Source: Herbidospora mongoliensis | GTDB lineage: Bacteria; Actinomycetota; Actinomycetes; Streptosporangiales; Streptosporangiaceae | Length of the DNA stretch: 64,000 nt | Direction of reading: 5' to 3' | Assembly: GCF_001570545.1 (NCBI RefSeq) | Contig: NZ_BBXD01000027.1 | Coordinates: forward strand, 59,251-123,250 | Shown here: in pieces, positions 57,599-64,000 of the stretch | Numbering within the stretch: position 1 is the first letter of the stretch | How the letters are laid out: each line of letters begins with the position of its first letter | Made by a program: the position numbers and the translations under genes | Notes under the pieces: generated by a model | The model's database searches: none | Seen by the model: only the letters and a program-made list of their open reading frames with translations | Told to the model about the DNA's origin: nothing

Positions 57599-59325
57599 GT
57601 CGCGAACTCCTTCCCGTCGCCACGGCGGCCCGCACCCGCGCGGTGCTGTTCGACCTGATGCGGCCCTACCGCGGGCTGGCCATCGGCGGGTTCGCCGTGA
57701 TGATCGTGGCCACCTCGATCGGGCTGCTCACCCAGCCGCTGCTCGGCCACATCGTCGACCTGGTGGACGCCGGACAGCTCGCGTCCGCGATCACGATGCC
57801 GGTGCTGGCGCTGGTCGCGGTCGCGATCACCCAGGGCGGCGCGATGACCGTCGGCCTGGCCCTGGTGTCCCGTCTCGGCGAGACCCTGCTGGCCCGGCTG
57901 CGCGAACGCTTCGTCGACCGGGCGATGCGGCTGCCGCTGGAGCAGGTCGAGCGCGCCGGGTCGGGTGACCTGACCTCCCGGGTGACCGGCGACGTCTCGC
58001 TGATCGCCGAGGCCGTCCGGATCGCGCTGCCGGAGATGGCCCGCTCGGGCCTGGCCATCGTGCTGACCCTGGGCGCGCTGGCGATCCTCGACTGGCGGTT
58101 CCTGCTGGCCGCGCTGATCTCGGTGCCGATCCAGTGGCACACCGCGCGCTGGTACGTCCGCAACGCCGGCCCCCTCTACGCCCACCAGCGCGTGGCCGGC
58201 GGCGCCCAGCAGCAGCAGCTCCTCGACACGATCGGCGGCGCCGAGACCGTGCGGGCGTTCCGCCTGGAGGCCGACCACACGGCCAAGGTCGCCAAACGCT
58301 CCACCACAGCGGTCGACCTGACGCTGCGCGGGGTGAACCTGGTGCTGCGCTTCTACAGCCGCCTGCACGTCGCCGAATACGCCGGCCTCGCCGCCGTGCT
58401 GGTCGCCGGCTTCTTCATGGTCCGCTCCGGCACGGCCTCCATCGGTACGGCCACCGCCGCCGCCCTCTACTTCCACTCCCTGTTCGCCCCGGTGAACACC
58501 GCGCTGGTCCTGATCGACGACGCCCAGTCGGCCGGCGCCGCCCTGGCCCGCCTGGTCGGCGTGATCGACCAGCCGGAACCCGCCCCCCTCGACCGCGCGC
58601 TGACGACGGGCGACGTGGAGGTCAAGGGCCTGAGCCACTCCTACGACGAGGGCCGCCCGGTCCTGCACGACGTCGACCTGACGATCAGGGCCGGCGAACG
58701 GGTCGCCCTGGTCGGCGCGAGCGGCGCGGGCAAGACCACCCTGGCCCGCGTGATCGCCGGCATCCACCGCCCGCTGGCCGGGACGATCGCCGGCCCCGGC
58801 GAGGTCGGCATGGTCACCCAGGACGTCCACGTCTTCGCCGGCCCCCTGGCCGACGACCTCAGGCTGGCCCGCCCCGACGCCACCGACGCCTCGATCCGGG
58901 AGGCCCTGACCAGGGTCGACGCCCTCACCTGGGCCGAAACCCTGCCGGAGGGCCTGGACACCGTCGTCGGCGAAGGCGGCCACCGCCTGACGGCGACGCA
59001 GATCCAGCAACTGGCCCTGGCCCGCCTGATCCTGGCCGACCCCCCGGTGGCCGTCCTCGACGAGGCGACCGCCGAAGCGGGCAGCGCCGGCGCGCGGATC
59101 CTGGAGAAGGCCATCGAGACCACCGTCGAGGGCCGCACGGCCCTCATCGTCGCCCACCGCCTGACCCAGGCGGCGGCGACCGACCGCGTCGTCGTCATGG
59201 ATGGCGGACGCATCGTGGAGAGCGGCCCGCACGACGAGCTGCGCTCCTCCGGCGGCCGGTACTCCTCCCTCTGGGAGGCGTGGTCCGGCGTCCGCCCAAC
59301 CACCTCTGAAAACCCCCTCGAATAA
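57595..59325 (+). CDS. Siderophore ABC half-transporter with catalytic Walker motifs
   Basis: A 576-residue half-transporter: six membrane segments and an ATPase domain. Walker [10 protein letters not shown] near residue 374 and Walker [13 protein letters not shown] near 485 with its catalytic glutamate, plus the VAHRLT switch histidine, are intact. The signature is degenerate ([14 protein letters not shown] instead of LSGGQ). Combined with the partner's intact LSGGQ, only one composite site can hydrolyse ATP. It is coupled to the first half by ATGA and followed by the binding protein 9 bp later. Confidence 0.9.
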   Translation: MSRELLPVATAARTRAVLFDLMRPYRGLAIGGFAVMIVATSIGLLTQPLLGHIVDLVDAGQLASAITMPVLALVAVAITQGGAMTVGLALVSRLGETLLARLRERFVDRAMRLPLEQVERAGSGDLTSRVTGDVSLIAEAVRIALPEMARSGLAIVLTLGALAILDWRFLLAALISVPIQWHTARWYVRNAGPLYAHQRVAGGAQQQQLLDTIGGAETVRAFRLEADHTAKVAKRSTTAVDLTLRGVNLVLRFYSRLHVAEYAGLAAVLVAGFFMVRSGTASIGTATAAALYFHSLFAPVNTALVLIDDAQSAGAALARLVGVIDQPEPAPLDRALTTGDVEVKGLSHSYDEGRPVLHDVDLTIRAGERVALVGASGAGKTTLARVIAGIHRPLAGTIAGPGEVGMVTQDVHVFAGPLADDLRLARPDATDASIREALTRVDALTWAETLPEGLDTVVGEGGHRLTATQIQQLALARLILADPPVAVLDEATAEAGSAGARILEKAIETTVEGRTALIVAHRLTQAAATDRVVVMDGGRIVESGPHDELRSSGGRYSSLWEAWSGVRPTTSENPLE

Positions 59326-59334
59326 GGAAATTCG

Positions 59335-60411
59335 ATGCTCGGCATTACGAGAGGCATCCGGTTCGCCGCGGTGCTCGCCTCCTCCCTCCTGCTCGGCACC
59401 ATCGCCGCCTGCGGGTCGTCGTCGGAGACGGCAACCCCCGCCGCGTCGGCCCCGGCCGCCCCTCCGGCCGGTACGACGGCCCCCGCCGCCTTCCCCGTCA
59501 CGATCGAGCACAAGTTCGGCTCCACGACCATCCCCGCCGCGCCGAAGCGCGTCTTCACCGTCGGCCTGACCGACCAGGACGCGGCGATCGCCCTCGGCGT
59601 CGTCCCGGTCGGCACCACCAACTGGTTCGGCGGCTTCCCCGGCGCCGTCGGCCCGTGGGCCACACCGCTGCTGAACGGCGCGCCCGTTCCGACCCTGCTG
59701 GAGGACCCGGGCACCGGCCCGCAGGTCGAGAAGATCGCCGCGCTGAAGCCCGACCTGATCGTCGCGCTGTACTCGGGCCTGACCAAGGAGCAGTACGAGA
59801 CCCTGTCGAAGTTCGCCCCGGTCGTGGCGCAGCCCGCGGCGTACAACGACTACGGCATCCCGTGGCAGGAGCAGACCGTCACCATCGGCAAGGCCCTCGG
59901 CAAGGAGTCCGAAGCGACCGCGCTGGTGGCCGAGGTCGAGACCAAGTTCAAGACGATGGCCGCCGAGCACCCGGAGTTCGCGGGCAAGAAGGCCGTCGTG
60001 GCGACGCCCTATGAGGGCTTCTTCGTGTACGGCAGCCAGGACACCCGCTCGCGCAACATGGTGTCGCTCGGCTTCACCCTGCCCGAGGACCTCGACTCGG
60101 TGATCGGCGACACGTTCGGGGCCAGCATCTCCAAGGAGCGCTCGGACCTGCTGGACCAGGACCTGATCATCTGGACGGTGCCGGACACGACGAAGGACGT
60201 CGAGACCCTGCACAAGGACGCGGTCTACAAGGACATGAAGGTCACCAAGGAGGGCCGCGAGGTCTTCATCGGTGAGAGCACCAACTATGGCGTGGCGTTC
60301 TCGTTCGTGACGGTGCTGTCGCTGCCTTACGTGCTTGACCGGTTGGTGCCGCAGCTGGCGCAGGCGATCGACGGCGACCCCGCGACCAAGGTGGAGCCGG
60401 CCGCCGACTAG
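59335..60411 (+). CDS. Iron-siderophore-binding lipoprotein
   Basis: A 358-residue substrate-binding protein of the FepB/FecB type. The lipobox LLGTIAAC puts the lipidated cysteine at residue 26, followed by an Ala/Pro-rich linker. [46 protein letters not shown] and SNMVSLGF-like segments fit the two-lobed siderophore fold. It delivers the ligand to the coupled ABC pair. Its TAG stop is part of the left end (CTAGATGA) of the inserted IS982 element, so the original C-terminus may have been slightly longer. Confidence 0.9.
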   Translation: MLGITRGIRFAAVLASSLLLGTIAACGSSSETATPAASAPAAPPAGTTAPAAFPVTIEHKFGSTTIPAAPKRVFTVGLTDQDAAIALGVVPVGTTNWFGGFPGAVGPWATPLLNGAPVPTLLEDPGTGPQVEKIAALKPDLIVALYSGLTKEQYETLSKFAPVVAQPAAYNDYGIPWQEQTVTIGKALGKESEATALVAEVETKFKTMAAEHPEFAGKKAVVATPYEGFFVYGSQDTRSRNMVSLGFTLPEDLDSVIGDTFGASISKERSDLLDQDLIIWTVPDTTKDVETLHKDAVYKDMKVTKEGREVFIGESTNYGVAFSFVTVLSLPYVLDRLVPQLAQAIDGDPATKVEPAAD

Positions 60412-61380
60412 ATGAGTGAGTCCAAGGCGTAGCTGCGGAGATAGGGCGAGGGTGCCCACGCTCGGGTTGTGACGACCAAGTTAGACACCCTCGCAACCGC
60501 ACTGTACGTGAAGGTCGATGACCTGCTGAAGGCCTCACCAGGCCTGGCACCATGGCGACCGAAGACGGGAATCGCCCCCACCCTCAGCGACGCCGAACTG
60601 GTGACCCTGGCGGTCATGTCGGCGTTGCTGGGCTTCGTCTCCGAACGGCGCTGGTTGCGCTACGCCCACGCCGAACTCGGTGGGATGTTCCCCTACCTGC
60701 CCGGCCAGTCGGGCTACGGCAAACGCCTGCGCAAGGCATCAGGGCTGGTCCTGCACGTCATCCGGGCGCTGGCCGCCGACACCATGCTGTGGAGCGACGA
60801 TGTGTGGGTGGCCGACTCCACCCCGGTGGAATGCGGTCGCTCCCGCGACACCGCCCGGCGCAGCGACCTGGCCGGATGGGCCGAGTACGGCTACTGCGCC
60901 AGCCACTCGCGCTACTTCTAGGGACTGCGGCTTCATCTGGTCTGCACCCTGGGCGGGCTGCCGGTGATGTTCGCCCTGGCCGGCGCCAAGGCCGATGAAC
61001 GGCAGACCTTGCCAGGCATGCTCGACGCCGCTCCCGACGTCGTGGCCGGGCGTCCCGGCCAGTCGATCATCGCCGACCGCCAGTACTACGGCCGGGACTT
61101 CGAGCGGGCGCTGACCGAACGTGAACTCCGGCTCCTGCGTCCGCTGTTCAAACCCCTGCGCCAGACCATCGAATCGATCAACCAGACCTTCAAGAGCCAG
61201 CTCGACCTGGAACGCCACGGCGGCCGCACCCCCGCCGGGGTCATCATCCGCGTGCTGTCAAGGATCCTCGCGCTGACCGCGGTGATCTGGCACAACGACA
61301 AGACCGAAGAGCCGATCAAACGCTCACTGATCGCCTACGACCACTGAACGCGACCAGATCCCTTGGACTCATTCATCTAG
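60408..61380 (+). mobile_element. IS982-family insertion sequence
   Basis: About 970 bp bounded by 20-bp terminal inverted repeats with one mismatch: left CTAGATGAGTGAGTCCAAGG, right end the complement of CTAGATGAATGAGTCCAAGG. It carries one transposase gene with an in-frame stop. It is inserted exactly at the stop codon of the siderophore-binding gene, before that operon's terminator. Confidence 0.85.
60469..61347 (+). pseudogene. IS982 transposase with amber mutation
   Basis: The frame codes for an IS982-type DDE transposase (MFPYLPGQSGYGKRLRKASG, VADSTPVECGRS, IADRQYYGRDFERAL, IESINQTFKSQLDLERHGG). Codon 151 at 60919-60921 is TAG; the relatives I know have tryptophan (F-W-G-L-R) here, so a single TGG to TAG change explains it. 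Without suppression the product ends before two of the three catalytic acids and the copy is dead. Confidence 0.87.
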
Positions 61381-61406
61381 CGGCGACGTACACACCCTTC
61401 TGAAAC

Positions 61407-61442
61407 CGGAGGCCGGGCCCGCGCGGGGCTCGGCCTCCGTTT
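61407..61442 (+). terminator. Terminator of siderophore operon, displaced by IS982
   Basis: A 9-bp perfect stem (CGGAGGCCG with its complement) extended by GGCC/GGGC pairing is followed by TTTGTTCT. It lies on the far side of IS982 from the siderophore-binding gene and is the natural candidate for that operon's original terminator. Confidence 0.75.
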
Positions 61443-61551
61443 GTTCTGCTGTGTCCTGAACACAGGTCTATGAGCATCAGAGGAATCGCGGTGTGTCACG
61501 GGCGGGAGAGTGTAAACCGCAAGCTCGTCTCGACCGGAATATGCCAATCTT

Positions 61552-61834
61552 GTGGCTGTTCATCGACGAGCCGACAGGGATAGTGACCTTCGGTTCGAGA
61601 TGTGTGTATTCAGCTTTGATGGCGACAGACTAGAACGGCTCTTGGAAAACGACCTGTCGGCCCTGATCGCAAGCTATAGAGAGATAGATGCGGCGCAGAC
61701 GCCTCATGAACGCGTTCGCCTGCCGCCCTCCATAATCGTCGATCTTCTCCGGGGCTCGGGCATTGATGCGGCGCTGGGAACAGGGGATATATCAGTGAGC
61801 GCCGTCGTGATTGGGGCATCGGTCGCCGTCCTAG
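61552..61834 (+). pseudogene. ORF interrupted near its 3' end by IS5
   Basis: An AT-richer open frame of about 94 codons (FEMCVFSFDGDRLERLLENDLSALIASYREIDAAQTPHERVRL...) of unknown family. IS5 enters at CTAG 61831. Removing the element and one CTAG copy gives GCC GTC CTA GTG CTG TGA, a natural stop two codons beyond the junction, so only the last few residues are affected. The start (GTG 61552 or nearby) is uncertain. Confidence 0.5.
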
Positions 61835-62917
61835 GGCGTGTATGGACTTCGGATCTTCAGCTGAGCTGAAGGCTTCGGACCCACAGAAGAGCACCGCGTA
61901 GATAGAGCCCGGCCAGATAGCTGTCAGGGGTCTTATCGGAGCGGAAGGCCAGGCCACGCCATTGTTTGATCTGGTTGATGCAGCGTTCGGCGGTGTTGCG
62001 CTGCTGGTAGAGGACGAGGTCGTGGCTGATGGGGCGGCCGCCGCGTGAGCCGCGGTTCTTGCGGTGGACGGCTTGGTCCTTCTTCTCCGGGATGACGGCT
62101 TTGATGCCGCGCTCACGTAAGTGGGCGCGGTTGCCGCGTGAGGAGTAGGCCCTGTCGGCGGCCACCGCCGCGGGTCGGGTGCGTGGACGTCCGATCGGAA
62201 GTCGAACCTTGATCTTTGACAGCACGGCGCGGAACTGCGGGCTGTCTCCGGCCTGACCTGGAGTGAGAACGAAGGACAGCGGCCGGCATCGCCGATCGGC
62301 CGACAGGTGGATTTTGCTGGTCAGCCCACCCCGCGAACGTCCCAGCGCGGCAAGCTTCAGCCGGATGCCGTGCCGCAGCCGTAACCATCGTCGCGCGGCC
62401 CGGCGCTCCTGCTCTGCCGGGCCGGCTACGCCTGGGCGGGTGATTCGCCCCTTTGGCGTAGCCCCTTTTCCTGGTCCAGGGCCTCGGCCAGCGCTGCGGC
62501 CAGCTCGCCGTCCAGGACCATCCCGGCGGCGTGCTGATGGGCCCGGACGGTCGTGGAGTCCACACTGATCAGTCCCAGATCGACCTGCCCGCGAGCGGCG
62601 GACTCGGCGATCATCGCCTGCATCAGGTCTTCGAAGACACCGGCCCTGGCCCAGGACCGGAACCGGTCATAGGTGGTGGACCACGGCCCGTACTCCACCG
62701 GCAGGTCCCGCCATGGGCTGCCCGTCCGGAACCGCCACATCACGGCATTGAACTGATGCCGCAGGTCCGGGATCGGGCCCCGCTCACCCAAGGGCAGGTG
62801 AGGCTCGATCAGGGACCACTCTGCATCGTTGAGGTCTCCACGCGCCATGGCGATGACCTATCAGGACCTGCAGATCACCCGCACGCAAATCCCTCTGATC
62901 TCAACTCCGTACAGGCC
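61835..62917 (-). mobile_element. IS5-family insertion sequence
   Basis: A 1083-bp element flanked by CTAG (61831-61834 and 62918-62921), the usual type of IS5-group target duplication. The imperfect terminal repeats start GGCGTGTATGGA on the left and GGCCTGTACGGA on the right (complement). The transposase is split in two overlapping frames on the minus strand. Confidence 0.85.
61857..62848 (-). CDS. IS5 transposase in two frames, probable -1 frameshift
   Basis: Frame 1 (62848 down to 62426) encodes MARGDLNDAEWSLIEPHLP... with the first catalytic aspartate in ISVDSTTVRAHQHAAG. Frame 2 (to 61857) encodes LAALGRSRGGLTSKIHLSADRRCRPLSF..., the second aspartate in AADRAYSSRGNRAHLR and the glutamate in AERCINQIKQWRGLAFRSDK. 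They join through a -1 shift at A-AAG-GGG (around 62463-62469), a classical slippery heptamer. No other damage is visible, so the element may be active. Confidence 0.85.
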
Positions 62918-62961
62918 CTAGTGCTGTGACCGGAAACGATCGCCGGGTTCTGGTGCCTTGA

Positions 62962-63999
62962 TCAGATTGCGAGTGGCAAGGGTCGGCCACCCCAGCGGAC
63001 GCGTTTCTCACTGCGGATGCGAGCGCGTTCGCGACGTTGGGCGGCCAGGACGTCGGGGTGGCGGGCGTTGGCGTTGCGCCAGCGCAGGTAGGCATGCAGA
63101 GCCCGGGTCTGGACGGTGTGGTTGGGGTGGTCGGAGCCTGCGATGGTGAACTGGCGCAGAGGTCCGAAGTGGGCCTCGATGGGATTGGCCCAGGAGGCGT
63201 AGGTCGGGGTGAAACACAACTCGACCTTGTTCTTCTTCGCCCAGGTGCGGATGCGCCAGTTCTTGTGCGCCGACAGGTTGTCCAGGATCACGTAGATCGG
63301 AGCCCCGTCGGGGCGTGCCGCGCGGATCGATCGCAACGCGGCCCAGGTGTGATCGATGCCCTTGCGGCGCCGGTTGACGCCCCACAAGGTGTCGTCGCCG
63401 ACGGAGTAGCAGCCGTGGAAGTAGGTGATCCCGTGGGTGCGGTGGTAGGTCGCCGGCAGCCGTGCGGGCCGTCCTTGTGGTGCCCAGCCCGATCCGTGGG
63501 CGGGGCGGATGCCCAGCGGCCCGAACTCGTCGAAGGCGAAGGTTCGCTCCGGCCGCTGGGTCAGGGCGTACTCGATCCGGTCCAGCTTGGCGTCGAAGTC
63601 GGGGTCTGGGGATTCCTTCCAGGTTTTGGTGCGCTGGAAGGTGATCCCGCGCCGCCTCAGCAGGACGCGTAACGCCTCCCGGCCGACCTGGATGGCCTGG
63701 CCGGGAAGAGCCCGCAGGTAGATGGCGAGTTTGCGGATGGACCAGCGGGTGAAGGGCTGCCCGAGCCGGGCCGGGCGGGTGATGGCCGTCGCGGCGACGA
63801 AGTCTTCTTCGTCGTCACTGAGCAGGCGGGGACGGCCTCCCGCCCACCGAGGGTCCAGGCAGGCCAGCCCCATCTCGTTGAACCGATGGATCACATCGCG
63901 GACGGTGTCCTCATCAGCTGCCACCAGACGGGCGATCACCGGGACGGTGTTTCCTCCGGCCGAGGCCAGCAGGATCATCGCCCGCCGGTACCGGACCGA
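62962..63999 (-). CDS. IS630-family transposase (5' end beyond window)
   Basis: At least 345 codons of an IS630-type DDE transposase; the frame is open to the window edge. The N-terminal helix-turn-helix (VIARLVAADEDTVRDVIHRFNEMGLACLDPRWAGGRPR) and the catalytic acids in FAFDEFGPLG, VILDNLSAHKN and ANPIEAHFGPLRQF are all present. It belongs to a third element in the cluster after IS982 and IS5; its termini cannot be fixed because the element runs off the window. Confidence 0.9.
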   Translation of the reverse strand, partial: SVRYRRAMILLASAGGNTVPVIARLVAADEDTVRDVIHRFNEMGLACLDPRWAGGRPRLLSDDEEDFVAATAITRPARLGQPFTRWSIRKLAIYLRALPGQAIQVGREALRVLLRRRGITFQRTKTWKESPDPDFDAKLDRIEYALTQRPERTFAFDEFGPLGIRPAHGSGWAPQGRPARLPATYHRTHGITYFHGCYSVGDDTLWGVNRRRKGIDHTWAALRSIRAARPDGAPIYVILDNLSAHKNWRIRTWAKKNKVELCFTPTYASWANPIEAHFGPLRQFTIAGSDHPNHTVQTRALHAYLRWRNANARHPDVLAAQRRERARIRSEKRVRWGGRPLPLAI

Positions 64000-64000
64000 G

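Noticed and set aside
57574..60459. 961-codon minus-strand open frame opposite the ABC operon
   Set aside because: High-GC third-position shadow; the plus-strand genes have complete, ordered ABC and binding-protein motifs.
61857..62848. IS5 transposase as a dead pseudogene
   Set aside because: The two frames join at a proper -1 slippery heptamer and all three catalytic acids are kept.

Overview
The window is about 64 kb of very GC-rich DNA with short gaps, many 4-bp ATGA/GTGA gene overlaps and GC-rich terminator hairpins. It carries geosmin synthase, DUF574 methyltransferase, luciferase-like (F420/FMN) enzymes, TetR/GntR/LuxR regulators and SWIM/DUF6493 genes. Together these point to the chromosome of a filamentous actinomycete, with Streptosporangiales-type genera as my best guess (order-level placement is inference). 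About 63 genes are supported. No tRNA, rRNA or CRISPR array was seen.

Layout. 0-1.5 kb: the 3' end of a family 2 encapsulin shell gene, translationally coupled to a polyprenyl diphosphate synthase (probable cargo). 1.5-7.4 kb: membrane protein, a NarL-type two-component pair, a TauE-like permease, a lipoprotein, a tiny 35-codon ORF followed by a perfect hairpin, and a D-amino-acid oxidase-type flavoenzyme. 7.5-8.6 kb: an AT-richer orphan PD-(D/E)XK nuclease-like gene, probably acquired. 8.7-19.6 kb: thiamine-binding protein, a luciferase-like/hemerythrin fusion, a sigma-like/zinc-finger membrane protein, MFS, an SDR/acyl-CoA dehydrogenase pair under a divergent TetR, an M48 peptidase pair and an acetylxylan-esterase-like hydrolase. 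19.7-23.3 kb: a complete three-subunit molybdenum hydroxylase operon. 23.3-32.8 kb: phosphoglucomutase, HAD, a CE1758/CE1759 flavin pair, and small enzymes ending with a macro-domain fusion. 32.7-36.6 kb: an Fe(II)/2-oxoglutarate dioxygenase with a partner of unknown function, divergent from a TetR-headed TPR protein across a 33-bp palindrome. 37-45.5 kb: FetB-like permease, adenylate cyclase, DUF574 methyltransferase, geosmin synthase, a second two-component system, and a degenerate duplicated piece of its kinase gene that has grown a 24-bp tandem repeat. 45.5-55.8 kb: DUF6493-SWIM pair, serine hydrolase, metallophosphoesterase, HAD, membrane protein, GH13 enzyme, GntR regulator and lipoprotein. 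55.9-60.4 kb: an iron-box-controlled siderophore transport operon (two ABC half-transporters plus a binding lipoprotein). 60.4-64 kb: an insertion-sequence cluster (IS982, IS5 and IS630 families) that has landed between the siderophore operon and its terminator.

The genes form several small modules rather than one pathway. The best-supported are encapsulin-prenyltransferase, the Mo-hydroxylase, the iron-siderophore uptake operon and the SWIM/DUF6493 pair. Two architectural habits stand out. Many genes start 6-8 nt after a TANNNT -10 box, as expected for leaderless mRNAs. Nine convergent gene pairs overlap at their 3' ends by 4-64 bp. Points worth testing further are the complementary degeneracy of the two ABC ATPase domains, the TetR-TPR palindrome locus, the macro-domain fusion, the LLM-hemerythrin fusion, a three-copy dispersed repeat, and the kinase-derived tandem repeat.
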